Numbered from the stretch's first letter, positions 25,169 to 34,154 are shown. The stretch is DNA of 64,000 nt from Halobaculum sp. XH14 (GCF_032116555.1 NZ_CP134949.1:1488001-1552000), one strand, 5' to 3'. Numbers and translations are program-made. The notes: generated by a model not told the origin, from the letters alone.

Positions 25169-25729
25169 ATGACGGACCCGGCAGACTCAATCGAAATTCA
25201 GAACGTGGTCGCATCGACGGGTATCGGGCAGGAACTCGACCTCGAAGCGCTGGCCGAAGACCTCCCCGGGGCCGACTTCAATCCCGACAACTTCCCCGGT
25301 CTCGTGTACCGGACCCAGGAACCGAAAGCAGCCGCGCTCATCTTCCGGTCGGGGAAGATCGTCTGCACCGGTGCAAAGAGCATCGCCGACGTGCACGACG
25401 CGCTCGGCATCATCTTCGAGAAGCTCCGCGATCTCTCCATCCCGGTCGAGGACGACCCGGACATCACCGTCCAGAACATCGTCTCCTCGGCCGATCTGGG
25501 CCACCAGCTCAACCTCAACGCCCTCGCCATCGGGCTCGGCCTGGAGGACGTCGAGTACGAACCCGAACAGTTCCCCGGCCTCGTCTACCGCATGGACGAA
25601 CCGGACGTGGTCATCCTCCTGTTCGGCTCGGGCAAGATCGTCATCACCGGCGGCAAGCGGACCGACGACGCCGAGGGGGCCGTCGAGGAGATCGTCGAGC
25701 GCATCGAGGCGCTCGGCCTGCTCGGCTGA
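25169..25729 (+). CDS. tbp: TATA-box-binding protein
   Basis: A 186-residue TBP with the two pseudo-symmetric direct repeats, about 8-88 (IQNVVASTGIG ... FPGLVYRTQEP ... SGKIVCTGAKS) and 98-180 (VQNIVSSADLG ... FPGLVYRMDEP ... SGKIVITGGKR). It binds TATA boxes and recruits TFB and RNA polymerase. The protein is acidic as expected for a halophile. Haloarchaea often have several TBP genes; which this is cannot be told. ATG 25169 is supported by TATA spacing. The palindromic promoter suggests the gene could be sensitive to TBP level. Confidence 0.97.
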   Translation: MTDPADSIEIQNVVASTGIGQELDLEALAEDLPGADFNPDNFPGLVYRTQEPKAAALIFRSGKIVCTGAKSIADVHDALGIIFEKLRDLSIPVEDDPDITVQNIVSSADLGHQLNLNALAIGLGLEDVEYEPEQFPGLVYRMDEPDVVILLFGSGKIVITGGKRTDDAEGAVEEIVERIEALGLLG

Positions 25730-25754
25730 ACGGCGGCCGAACCGGGGGAAAACA

Positions 25755-25760
25755 TTTATA
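25755..25760 (+). promoter_or_regulatory. TATA element for the zinc-finger protein gene
   Basis: TTTATA in the context AACATTTATACG lies 24-29 bases before the GTG at 25784, so transcription should start at the GTG. This decides the GTG as start codon. Confidence 0.6.
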
Positions 25761-25783
25761 CGAATATTTGCAAGTGTCAGGTA

Positions 25784-26410
25784 GTGGCATCCCGACACGG
25801 GGGCTCCGGCGCCGGCCGGGCGGCGGACCCCAAATCGGCCGACGTGTCGCTTCCGACCGCCCCGCGCGGGCCCGGCGGCTCGCGCCCGGACCTCGGCGGA
25901 CGTGACGTTTCCGCGCCCCCTTCACGCGACCCCACGACGTACGCGCAGACTGACCACTTCCGCCAGCGACTGTGCCAGCAGGGCCGGTACGTCACGCTTC
26001 CCACCGTCGGCGAGGCGATCAGGCGGGGACAGCTCCGGTGGAACACCAGCGACGGCTGGCGGTTCGCGCTCGTCGAGGACGGCGTCAGGTACGTCATCGT
26101 CGTCGGCGACACCGAGACGCCCTCGCCGGTGCTCGTCACCGGCTGGACCGAGATCGCCGACTGGGACGCCGTCGTCGACTCGGACCGCTGGAGCGAACTG
26201 GACGCCCACACCATCCGGCTCCGCGCGGACCTCTCCTCGCACAAGGAGCGACAGATTCCGGGCCGCATCAGGCCCCGCGTCGTGAGCCGGGCGTTCGAGA
26301 TCGGCGGCCACCGCGTCGCCACCGCCGCCGGCGAGGGCTTCGTCGAGTGTGCCGACTGCGGCGGCCGCTTCCGCTCGAAGCGCGCGCTCCGTGAGCGGCA
26401 CTGCCAGTGA
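25784..26410 (+). CDS. haloarchaeal protein with C-terminal C2HC zinc finger
   Basis: A 208-residue protein starting at GTG 25784. The first 50 residues are Gly/Pro/Arg-rich and likely disordered. Residues about 55-160 form a beta-rich domain (TLPTVGEAIRRGQLRW; YVIVVGDTETPSPVLVTGW). The C-terminus CADCGGRFRSKRALRERHC has CxxC and HC with hydrophobic spacing like a C2H2 zinc finger, so DNA, RNA or protein binding is possible. I recognise no function. It follows tbp by 54 bases but has its own TATA box. Confidence 0.6.
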   Translation: MASRHGGSGAGRAADPKSADVSLPTAPRGPGGSRPDLGGRDVSAPPSRDPTTYAQTDHFRQRLCQQGRYVTLPTVGEAIRRGQLRWNTSDGWRFALVEDGVRYVIVVGDTETPSPVLVTGWTEIADWDAVVDSDRWSELDAHTIRLRADLSSHKERQIPGRIRPRVVSRAFEIGGHRVATAAGEGFVECADCGGRFRSKRALRERHCQ

Positions 26411-26502
26411 TCCGACCGGGCCGGTGAACCCGCCGGCCGACCCGCCGTCCAACTCGCCGCGGGAACGCGACCCCTTTACCCCGCGGCGTCCTACGGCCGG
26501 CA

Positions 26503-28419
26503 ATGACGGACGAGGGCGGCGGCCGGTCGGGGACGGAGACCGACCCCGACGGGGCCGCTGACACGGGGGACCAGGGTGCCGGCGAGCCCGACCCGCTCGC
26601 CGACGATTCGGACCCGGACGGGGTCACGATGGACGAGTTCTACGACGTCGTCGAAGCCGAGGAGCGACCGGTGCTCACGGCCTCGCAGGTCGCCCGCAGG
26701 GCGGGGCTGAGCCAGGCCGGGGCCCGCGACGCGCTCGACGACCTCTCCGACGGCGGTGACCTCGAGCGCGTCGACGTGGAGACGGATCCGGTCGTCTACT
26801 ACCCGAGCACCTGGGGCGAACTGGCCGAACGCGAGCGGGTCGTGCTGTTTCCCGAGCGTCGGGAGGTCGTCGTGGATCGGCCGACACAGTACACCCGCGC
26901 ACGGCTCTCGCAGTTCGCCCACCTCGTCGACTCGACCGGAACCGAACCCGGCACTCGCGGCTACCTCTACGAGATCCGCCAGGAGGACGTCTGGGCGGCG
27001 CCGTTCGAGGACTGCTCCGAACTGCTCGCGCGGATGCGGTCGGTGTTCCCGCGTCGCTCGCCGCACCTGGAGGGCTGGGTCGAGGACCAGTGGAACCGGG
27101 CCAACCAGTTCACGCTCGAAACGCACGAGGAGGGCTACGTCGTCCTCTCGGCCGAGCGCGAGGAGCTGATGGGCAACGTCGCCCGGCAGAAGCTCGACGA
27201 GTCGCACCTCCAGGCCGACATGTCGGACACCGAATCCTGGGTCAACACCGAGGAACTCGGCGCGATCAAGCGCATCCTCTACGAGGCCGGCTACCCGGTC
27301 CGGGACGAGCGCGACCTGGAGTCGGGCGACCCGCTCGACGTCTCGCTCGACGTGGACGTTCGGGCGTACCAGGCGGACTGGCGTGACCGCTTCCTGGAGA
27401 AGCGTGCCGGCGTCTTCGTCGGCCCGCCCGGGAGCGGGAAGACCGTCGCGGCCATCTCGGTCCTCGCGGCGGTCGGGGGCGAGACGCTGATCCTCGTGCC
27501 GTCCCGGGAACTCGCCGGCCAGTGGACGGCGGAACTGCGCCGACACACCGACCTCCCCGAGGACCGGATCGGCGAGTACCACGGCGGGACGAAGCAGGTT
27601 CGGCCCGTCACGATAGCGACCTACCAGACCGCGGGGATGGATCGGCACCGCTCGCTGTTCGACTCGCGCGAGTGGGGCCTGGTCGTCTACGACGAGGTCC
27701 AGCACATCCCCTCGGACGTGTTCCGCCGGACGGCGGACCTCCAGACGAAACACCGGCTCGGCCTGTCGGCGACGCCGGTCAGGGAGGACGACCGCGAGGA
27801 GGAGATCTTCACGCTCATCGGGCCGCCGATCGGGACCGACTGGGGCGCGCTGTTCGACGCGGGCTACGTGCAGGAGCCGGAAGTCGAGATCAGATACGTT
27901 CCCTGGCGACACGACGACGCGCGAAACGAGTGGGCGAGCGCGGACCGCCGGGAGAAACACCGCGTCGCCGCGCGAAACCCGGCGAAGGTCGAGGAGATCC
28001 GACGGTTGCGGGACAAACACGACGACGCCAAGGCGCTGATCTTCGCGGACTACCTGGCCCAGGGTGAACGGATCGCGGAGGCGCTCGGAGTCCCGTTCGT
28101 CTCCGGGGAGACGCGCCACGCGGAGCGTCGACGGCTGTTCGAGGAGTTCCGGCAGGGCGAGCGGCGGACGCTCGTCGTCTCCCGAATCGCCGACGAGGGG
28201 ATCGACCTGCCGAACGCGGAACTCGCGGTCGTCGCCTCGGGACTGGGCGGCAGTCGTCGGCAGGGGGCACAGCGCGCCGGCCGGACGATGCGACCCGCGG
28301 GCTCGGCGCTGGTGTACGTGCTCGCGACGCGGGGGACGAGTGAGGAGGACTTCGCCCAGCGGCGGATGAACCACCTCGCGGAGAAGGGCATCAGGGTGCG
28401 CGAACGGACGGTCGAGTAG
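26503..28419 (+). CDS. XPB/Rad25-type DNA helicase with N-terminal HTH
   Basis: A 638-residue superfamily 2 helicase. The first 45 residues are an acidic disordered tail, followed by a winged-helix module (about 55-105, LTASQVARRAGLSQAGARDAL). The core has Walker A GPPGSGKT (307-314), a DEVQ box in place of DEAH, SATPVRED covering motif III and the XPB RED region, and C-terminal motifs QRAGRTMRPAG. XPB enzymes open DNA in repair and transcription. The N-terminal HTH fusion is known in haloarchaeal members. ATP-driven unwinding of damaged DNA is inferred. Confidence 0.85.
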   Translation: MTDEGGGRSGTETDPDGAADTGDQGAGEPDPLADDSDPDGVTMDEFYDVVEAEERPVLTASQVARRAGLSQAGARDALDDLSDGGDLERVDVETDPVVYYPSTWGELAERERVVLFPERREVVVDRPTQYTRARLSQFAHLVDSTGTEPGTRGYLYEIRQEDVWAAPFEDCSELLARMRSVFPRRSPHLEGWVEDQWNRANQFTLETHEEGYVVLSAEREELMGNVARQKLDESHLQADMSDTESWVNTEELGAIKRILYEAGYPVRDERDLESGDPLDVSLDVDVRAYQADWRDRFLEKRAGVFVGPPGSGKTVAAISVLAAVGGETLILVPSRELAGQWTAELRRHTDLPEDRIGEYHGGTKQVRPVTIATYQTAGMDRHRSLFDSREWGLVVYDEVQHIPSDVFRRTADLQTKHRLGLSATPVREDDREEEIFTLIGPPIGTDWGALFDAGYVQEPEVEIRYVPWRHDDARNEWASADRREKHRVAARNPAKVEEIRRLRDKHDDAKALIFADYLAQGERIAEALGVPFVSGETRHAERRRLFEEFRQGERRTLVVSRIADEGIDLPNAELAVVASGLGGSRRQGAQRAGRTMRPAGSALVYVLATRGTSEEDFAQRRMNHLAEKGIRVRERTVE

Positions 28420-28467
28420 ACGCCTTCCGGAGCGACCTCGACCTCGATCCCGTTCGCGTGACCGGCC

Positions 28468-29235
28468 TCACTCCTCGAACTCTGGTTCGGCCCACTTCCC
28501 GTCGGCCTCGACAGAGGCGAGCGCGTGTTCGATCTCCGCCCCGGAGAACTCGACGTCGTACAGTTCCATGTTCCGCCGCTGCCACTCCGCACTGAGTCCG
28601 GTTTCGCCCTCCGGACCAACCCGAGCACCGTGGGTCTTGAAGAACCGAGCGCCGCGGCCGAGCCGGGATCCCTCGCCGGTGTGTTCGTCGAACGCGACGT
28701 CGTACTCGCCGCCGGGTTCGAACTCGCCGACCGGGAAGTCGTCCTCCGGCTCCTCGCCCCGCTCGCGGGCCGCCGCACGCTCCTCGGCCGCGTTCCGGAA
28801 GTACTCGTCGGCGTTCGGGCCCTCACGGGTCGAGGTCGCGCGGGCACAGGCGAGCGCGGCGTGGATCGCACAGAGCCGCCCGCGCCACTCGCCGGGCTCC
28901 CAGCGCTCGGTCGCCAGTTCCTCGTAGCGCTCGACGAGCAGCGCGACGTCCTCGCCCGCGCGGAGGTCCTCCACGACGTAGAGGGTCAGCCGGTCCCAGA
29001 GGTTCCACGCGAACCCGGAGCGGGCGAGTTCCCAGGCCGCCCACGCAGCGACCTCCTCGTCGGAGCGCCGGACGGCCTTCTGGAGCAGGCTGGACACCGC
29101 GTAGCGGCTGTAGCCGCCGTCCGTCTCGCCGGCGTCCTTGGGCTCGCCGAAGTCGTTCGTGTCGTCCGCGTCGGGGTCGCGCTCGGAGAGGTCGCCGTCG
29201 GCCCCGAAGGTGGCCTGTCTGCCCTCGTCGTCCAT
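28468..29235 (-). CDS. stand-alone MgsA/WRNIP1 C-terminal-like domain protein
   Basis: A 255-residue protein without a P-loop. After an acidic, disordered 40-residue N-terminus, residues about 45-225 begin SSLLQKAVRRSDEEVAAW and include WNLWDRLTLYVVEDL and CAIHAALACARATS. This matches the helical C-terminal oligomerisation domain of MgsA/RarA/WRNIP1 AAA proteins, which act at stalled replication forks, but the ATPase domain is missing. It may work as an adaptor. It is convergent with the XPB-type helicase gene. Confidence 0.6.
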   Translation of the reverse strand: MDDEGRQATFGADGDLSERDPDADDTNDFGEPKDAGETDGGYSRYAVSSLLQKAVRRSDEEVAAWAAWELARSGFAWNLWDRLTLYVVEDLRAGEDVALLVERYEELATERWEPGEWRGRLCAIHAALACARATSTREGPNADEYFRNAAEERAAARERGEEPEDDFPVGEFEPGGEYDVAFDEHTGEGSRLGRGARFFKTHGARVGPEGETGLSAEWQRRNMELYDVEFSGAEIEHALASVEADGKWAEPEFEE

Positions 29236-29350
29236 GTCGGTCGAATGTGGAGCGTGCGCGATAAACCCCCCGACGGAGGCGTGGTTCGACGTGGCGAACG
29301 GCCGATGAATGAGAATCCTTAAGTTCGCAACCGGGCGAGTAGCAGACGGA

Positions 29351-29424
29351 CCGCCCTTAGCTCAGCCTGGTAGAGCAGCCGACTGTAGATCGGCTTGTCC
29401 CCCGTTCAATTCGGGGAGGGCGGA
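29351..29424 (+). tRNA. tRNA-Tyr (GTA)
   Basis: The acceptor stem CCGCCCT (29351-29357) pairs with AGGGCGG (29417-29423), with discriminator A29424. The anticodon stem GCCGA/TCGGC closes loop CTGTAGA with anticodon GTA. The T arm CCCCG-TTCAATT-CGGGG is complete. No CCA and no intron are seen. A CCTTAAG element lies about 35 bases upstream as a possible promoter. Confidence 0.95.
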
Positions 29425-29651
29425 CTTTCTCGCGAGTCGATACACCGCGGAACGGAGTCACGCAGTCGGACGGTTCACACCCGCAGTGTTTGGGCGAACG
29501 GGTAACCTGACTCGTGGTAGCGCCGTCGCTCGTCAGCGAGCGGCCGAGCGTATCGAGGGAGCGAGGACCGTTCGATCGAAGCGGAGGCCCGTTCTCAGTC
29601 GAGCCGGACGGCCTCGTGCGGGATGGTTTCCCTGAGCCTCCGGAAGGGTTC

Positions 29652-30251
29652 TCAACGGAACGTGTCGCCCCAGTCGCCGCCGTGGACGTGTTCCTCGACG
29701 TCCTTCCGCCGGCGAGTGTCTCCAGATCCCTCGATTCGCTCGTCCGCAGGATGGCCGACGGTGATCGCGCCGATGGGGTCGTACGCCTCGGGCACGCTGA
29801 AGGCGTCCCGGAGCGCCGGCCAGTCCTCGTCGGGGATGCCGAAGAACAGCGCTCCGAGTCCCTCGGCGACTGCGGCGTGGAGGACGTTCAACGCGGCCAT
29901 CCCGGTGTCGATGTACCAGTACGGCACCGGCCAGCGCGACTCCTCGCGGTCGGTCCACCCCTTGTCTGGCTCGGCGTACCGGTCGAGATAGTCGTCCTTG
30001 CAGGCGAACGGTACCACCACCAGCGGCGCCCTGCGGACGCGCTCGGGCTGGACGTTGTGCTCGTTGGTCGACCAGAACCGCTCGCGGTCCTCCGGCGACT
30101 CGAGCACGAGGAAACCGAACCCCTGGCTGAACCCGGCCGATGGCCCCTGTAGCCCGGCGGTGACGATCCGCTCTGTTGCACCCTCGTCGATCGGATCCTC
30201 GCGGAAGTTCCGGACCATCCGACGGCGATGGATGACCTCGTCGTACTCCAT
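29652..30251 (-). CDS. nitroreductase family protein
   Basis: A 199-residue FMN-dependent oxidoreductase. The N-terminal RRMVRNFREDPIDE is the FMN-phosphate-binding start of the nitroreductase fold; PSAGFSQGFGFLVLE and LGALFFGIPDED are further conserved flavin-site segments. Members reduce nitro, quinone or enamine groups, and some are specialised in cofactor synthesis; the substrate here is unknown. It is probably a homodimer. ATG 30251 is chosen because the 43 codons upstream do not look coding. Confidence 0.88.
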   Translation of the reverse strand: MEYDEVIHRRRMVRNFREDPIDEGATERIVTAGLQGPSAGFSQGFGFLVLESPEDRERFWSTNEHNVQPERVRRAPLVVVPFACKDDYLDRYAEPDKGWTDREESRWPVPYWYIDTGMAALNVLHAAVAEGLGALFFGIPDEDWPALRDAFSVPEAYDPIGAITVGHPADERIEGSGDTRRRKDVEEHVHGGDWGDTFR

Positions 30252-30543
30252 ACGCCGCGGTACGAACGTGCCCACTAAAGTCCTGCAGGCGACGTCGGCT
30301 GGTGGGTTGTCGCCGCTCCCGAGGGCAGTTTCCGATTCGTCGTGGTTCCGCTCCGGGGAAATCGTGGCCCGGTCGAGCAACGCGTTCGGACGCGTCCTCG
30401 ACTGCTACGCGGAATCGAACCGGTCAGTTCTCCACCACCACGCGGAAGCAATCTGACGGCTAGAGGTCTCACGGCGGTTACCCGGCACGGTGCCGCTCGA
30501 GCGTCCCGATGCCGCCAGTACACGGGCTCACACCGATCACAAC

Positions 30544-31719
30544 TCAGAGGGGGTCCAGTTCGTCCTCCTCGTCGGTGATCAGCTCCTGGATCTCCGCCGC
30601 GCGCTCCTCGGCCTGCTCGGAGACGTTCTCCCGGGCGTCGACCGCCTTCTCCTGCAGGGCGTCGATCCGCGGCGCGTCCGTCACGTTCGAGAGGAGGACG
30701 ACCGCCGACACCGTGTCCGCGTACGGCCGCGGGCTGTCGCCGGCGAGCACCTCGATGCTGCCGGTCCGCTGTTCGAGCCAGCGGCGGGCGCTCTCAATGC
30801 CCTTCCGCGAGAACTCCTCCGGCGGGCCGGAGACGACGATGAGCGACCGCTCGGCCGACTCCACGTCAGCCGGGAGGGTCAGCCTGGACTGGATGGCTTG
30901 TCGGACCAGCCCGCTGAGCTTCTTGGCCGGGTCCGTTGGCTCGTCGGCACCGTTCGTCCGGAGTCGGGCGAGCAGGCCGCGGGAGTCCTTCGTCGACGGC
31001 TCGACGTCGGTCTCGGCGTACGCGATCGTGCTGACCCCGCCGGTCCCCAGCGTCCGCCTGATGTCGCTCGCGTCCATCGCGTTCTCCGAGACCGTCTCGC
31101 CGTCGACCTCGCCGGCGGAGAGCAACGCTTCGATCCGCGTTGCGATCTCCCTGTTGGTCCGGTCGTATCCGGCACCCACGGAGTCCTGGTGGCCGCGCCA
31201 CGAGTCGTTGTCGAAGACGAGCAAGTTGTCCGTCGACTCGGCGAACGAGCGGAACGAGCGGGCCGCGTTGTACGACGCCCGGCCGCCCTCCTCCTCGCTC
31301 GGCAGGATGCCGAGCCCGTACACTGGCTCGTCGTACGTCTCCCGGAGCGCCGCGCTCAGGACCGGCGCGCCGCCGCTGCCCGTTCCCCCGCCCAGCCCCG
31401 CGACCACGAGGAACGCGTCGATGTCGTAGACTGGCACTTCGTCGAGTGCGCGTTCGATCTCGTGGAGGTCACGTCGCGTGACCTCGGCGCCCAGGTCCGG
31501 GTCGCTTCCGACGCCGTGGCCCTTGACCCGCTCGTCGGTCTGCCCGATCAGGAGCTGTTTCCCCTCGGGGATCCGGTCCAGCTTCGCAAGATCAGTTCGT
31601 GCCGAGTTGACAGCGAGGACGGCGCTACAGAGCGTGCGCTCCCGGTCGAGCTGGTAGGTGAACACGGCATCGGCGACCTTGCCGCCGGCGTTCCCGACCC
31701 CGATGAGCGCGATCTTCAT
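30544..31719 (-). CDS. cetZ: CetZ family tubulin-like protein
   Basis: A 391-residue member of the tubulin/FtsZ superfamily. It starts MKIALIGVGNAGGKV, with the phosphate-binding loop GLGGGTGSGGAP near residue 108 and the synergy region further on. The MKIALIGVG-NAGGK start and the long FDNDSWRGH segment mark it as CetZ, the archaeal tubulin-like group that controls cell shape and motility, rather than division FtsZ. GTP-dependent polymers under the membrane are expected. The C-terminus ends in a Glu/Asp-rich helix (about 355-391) that may bind partners. Confidence 0.9.
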   Translation of the reverse strand: MKIALIGVGNAGGKVADAVFTYQLDRERTLCSAVLAVNSARTDLAKLDRIPEGKQLLIGQTDERVKGHGVGSDPDLGAEVTRRDLHEIERALDEVPVYDIDAFLVVAGLGGGTGSGGAPVLSAALRETYDEPVYGLGILPSEEEGGRASYNAARSFRSFAESTDNLLVFDNDSWRGHQDSVGAGYDRTNREIATRIEALLSAGEVDGETVSENAMDASDIRRTLGTGGVSTIAYAETDVEPSTKDSRGLLARLRTNGADEPTDPAKKLSGLVRQAIQSRLTLPADVESAERSLIVVSGPPEEFSRKGIESARRWLEQRTGSIEVLAGDSPRPYADTVSAVVLLSNVTDAPRIDALQEKAVDARENVSEQAEERAAEIQELITDEEDELDPL

Positions 31720-31881
31720 GCGTGCGGAAGCGTCTCTCCGTGAGCCGGTTAGTTATGAAGATGATTATCGAGGGTCGCCTCGCTAGGTTCTGCTTACTCC
31801 ACGGTCACTCGCCGGCCTTCGGTCGGTGCTCTCGGCCGCTCGCGGTCCAGTTTTATGCCCCTCGCATCCGAACGTCGTCCC

Positions 31882-32466
31882 ATGGCTCACGTAGCTGTGG
31901 TCGGTGGCGGTGCCGCCGGACTGTCGGCCGCGATGTTCGCCGCGAAGAACGGGCTCGACGCGACCGTCTTCGACACGGACGCGAGCTGGCTGCACAAGGC
32001 ACACCTGTTCAACTACCCGGGAATCGACTCGCTCGACGGCGACGCGTACCTCGACGTGGCGCGGGAGCAAGCGAAGCGGTTCGGCGCGGAGATCAACCAG
32101 GGCGAGGAAGTCACCGCGGTCACGGACGAGGGCGACCTCGCCGTCACCACCGAGGACGGCGAGTACGACGCCGACTACGTCGTGCTGGCGACCGGCGCGA
32201 ACCGCGACCTCGCGGAGGAACTCGGCTGTGAACTGACCGACGAGGGTGCGGTCGACGTGGACGTGACGATGGAGACCAGCGTCGACGGCGTGTACGCGAC
32301 CGGCGCGATGGTCCGGACGGAGGAGTGGCAGGCCGTCATCTCGGCCGGCGACGGCGCGGCCGCGGCGCTCAACGTCCTTTCCCGCGAGCGCGGCGAACAC
32401 TTCCACGACTTCGACACGCCCGCAGACGCCGACGAGGCGCTGGGAACCCTGATCGACGACGAATAG
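31882..32466 (+). CDS. minimal FAD-dependent (thioredoxin-reductase-like) protein
   Basis: A 194-residue protein that contains only the FAD-binding domain of a thioredoxin reductase. The N-terminal VVGGGAAGLSAAMFAAKNG binds the FAD ADP moiety, and GVYATGAMVRTEEWQAVISAGDGAAAA resembles the C-terminal FAD-contact segment. The NADPH domain and the redox CxxC are absent (there is a single cysteine), so it cannot be a classical thioredoxin reductase. Such shortened proteins occur widely in haloarchaea. A TTTTATG element about 28 bases upstream supports the ATG at 31882. Confidence 0.75.
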   Translation: MAHVAVVGGGAAGLSAAMFAAKNGLDATVFDTDASWLHKAHLFNYPGIDSLDGDAYLDVAREQAKRFGAEINQGEEVTAVTDEGDLAVTTEDGEYDADYVVLATGANRDLAEELGCELTDEGAVDVDVTMETSVDGVYATGAMVRTEEWQAVISAGDGAAAALNVLSRERGEHFHDFDTPADADEALGTLIDDE

Positions 32467-32485
32467 CGCGGGCGGACTCACCCCA

Positions 32486-32566
32486 CATCGTCTCATCTCA
32501 CCTCGTCTCATCTCACCTCTTCCCATCTCACCACATCTCGTCTCATGCCGCACCATCTCGTCTCCT
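32486..32566. repeat. degenerate pyrimidine-rich tandem repeat
   Basis: Imperfect 15-base units of the form TCTCATCTCACCTCG recur four to five times between 32486 and 32566, downstream of the FAD-protein gene. The tract is pyrimidine-rich on the plus strand, and the units drift in sequence rightward. Confidence 0.65.
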
Positions 32567-32725
32567 TCCGGCGAAGGTTGAAAGCCGATGAGGGGACCAG
32601 CCCGTCCGTGACCTGACCGACCGACGGCGGGGGGTCAGCGATCGCGCGGCCGCCCCCTCGCCGAACCGACCGTGCCGTCTGTCCGCAAACACAAGCGATA
32701 ACGGCGTTGCCCGGAAGCGGGGAGT

Positions 32726-33643
32726 GTGTCGTCGTTCGTCGTCGTCGAGAACCGCGTGCCACCGTTCGCAGCGCTCGCGGTCGCCGTCGTCGCGATCTCG
32801 ACGAGCGCCATCCTCGTGGAGTGGAGCCGAGCGCCGAGCCTCGTGAAGGCGCTCTACCGCGTCGTCTTCACCGTCGCGGCCCTCATGCCGGTCGCGCTCG
32901 CTCGGCCGAGCGACCGCGCCGGGTTCCGACAGCTTCGCCGTCGGGACACGCTACTTGCCGTGCTCGCGGGAGTCGCGCTCGCGATCCACTTCGCGTCGTG
33001 GTTCGAGAGCCTCCGCTGGACGTCCGTCGCCGCCAGCGTCACGCTCGTCCAGGCCCAGCCGCTGTTCGTCGCACTCGGCGCGTGGGCGCTGCTCGACGAG
33101 CGGGTCACGCCCAGGATGGTCGCCGGCATCGGCGTCGCGCTCGTCGGAATGGCCGTGATGAGCGGCGGCGACGTCGTGCTCGGGACGGCCTCGCTCGCCG
33201 GCGAGCGGCCGCTGTTCGGCAACGCGCTCGCCGTCCTCGGCGCCGTCACCGCCGCGAGCTACGTGCTCGCGGGGCGGTCGCTCCGCCAGCGACTCCCGCT
33301 CCTGCCGTACGTCCTCGTCGTGTACGCGAGCTGTGCCGTCGCGCTGTTCGCGGCGACCCTCGCCAGCGGCCACCCGCTATTCGACTACCCGGTGCGGGAA
33401 TGGCTGCTGTTCCTCGGGATGGCTGCGGGGCCGGGCATCTTCGGCCACACCGTCATCAACTGGGCGCTCGCACACGTCGAGTCGAGCGTCGTCTCCGTCT
33501 CGCTGCTCGGCGAACCCGTCGGGAGCACGCTGCTGGCGGTGGTCCTACTCTCAGAGTATCCGACGCCGGTGACGCTGGTGGGCGGAGCCATCGTCCTCGG
33601 CGGCGTGTACGTCACCGCCGCGGCACGGGCGAGGGGAACCTGA
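32726..33643 (+). CDS. DMT/EamA family transporter
   Basis: A 305-residue membrane protein with ten predicted helices in two EamA halves. The first half has PSLVKALYRVVFTVAALMPVAL, and the second half includes GPGIFGHTVINWALAHVESS and LLGEPVGSTLLAVVLLSEYPTP, a clear EamA signature. It may export a metabolite or amino acid. The start codon is GTG 32726. The substrate cannot be named. Confidence 0.88.
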   Translation: MSSFVVVENRVPPFAALAVAVVAISTSAILVEWSRAPSLVKALYRVVFTVAALMPVALARPSDRAGFRQLRRRDTLLAVLAGVALAIHFASWFESLRWTSVAASVTLVQAQPLFVALGAWALLDERVTPRMVAGIGVALVGMAVMSGGDVVLGTASLAGERPLFGNALAVLGAVTAASYVLAGRSLRQRLPLLPYVLVVYASCAVALFAATLASGHPLFDYPVREWLLFLGMAAGPGIFGHTVINWALAHVESSVVSVSLLGEPVGSTLLAVVLLSEYPTPVTLVGGAIVLGGVYVTAAARARGT

Positions 33644-33671
33644 CCGGACGTCACGCGGACCGGTTCCGTTC

Positions 33672-34154
33672 TCACTCCTCCAGTAGCGCCCTCGTCCGCC
33701 GGTGACGGTCGCGGAACATCGGCTCGAAGCCGACCTGAGCGAACGGTCCGAGTACCCTCCCGACCGCTCCGCCGGGGAGCCGATACTGCACCTCGTCCTG
33801 GACGAGGGTTCCGCCGTCCTCGGCGCGAAACCGGTGGGTGTGTCGCCACCTCGGAAACGGCCCCTCCTCCATCGTGTCCACGAAGTAGCCCTGGTCGTCG
33901 CCCCTGGCCCGCTCCCGAATCAGCGCGGTCCACGGCTGTCGGGGGCCGACGCCGAACGGCCTGACGCTCATCTCCAGTCGGGTCCCGGGCTCGAGCACCT
34001 CCGGGTCGAGTTCGCCGTCCGGACCGACGACGCGCTCGATGCGGAGGTTCATGAACGCGGGCGTCACCGATTCGAGGCCGGATTGCCGCGAGTGGAACGA
34101 CCACACCTCCTCGAACGGCGCGTCGACGTGGGTCCGACGGCGATAGGTGCTCAC
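33672..34154 (-). CDS. SRPBCC (polyketide cyclase/dehydrase-like) protein
   Basis: A 160-residue START-like domain starting at GTG 34154 (STYRRRTHVDAPFEEVWSFH). This opening, with the helix-grip strand followed by VWSFHSR, is typical of SRPBCC proteins that bind hydrophobic ligands. The later segments (GTLVQDEVQYRLPGG; RRTRALLEE) agree. The ligand is unknown. The gene is convergent with the DMT transporter gene. Confidence 0.8.
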   Translation of the reverse strand: MSTYRRRTHVDAPFEEVWSFHSRQSGLESVTPAFMNLRIERVVGPDGELDPEVLEPGTRLEMSVRPFGVGPRQPWTALIRERARGDDQGYFVDTMEEGPFPRWRHTHRFRAEDGGTLVQDEVQYRLPGGAVGRVLGPFAQVGFEPMFRDRHRRTRALLEE

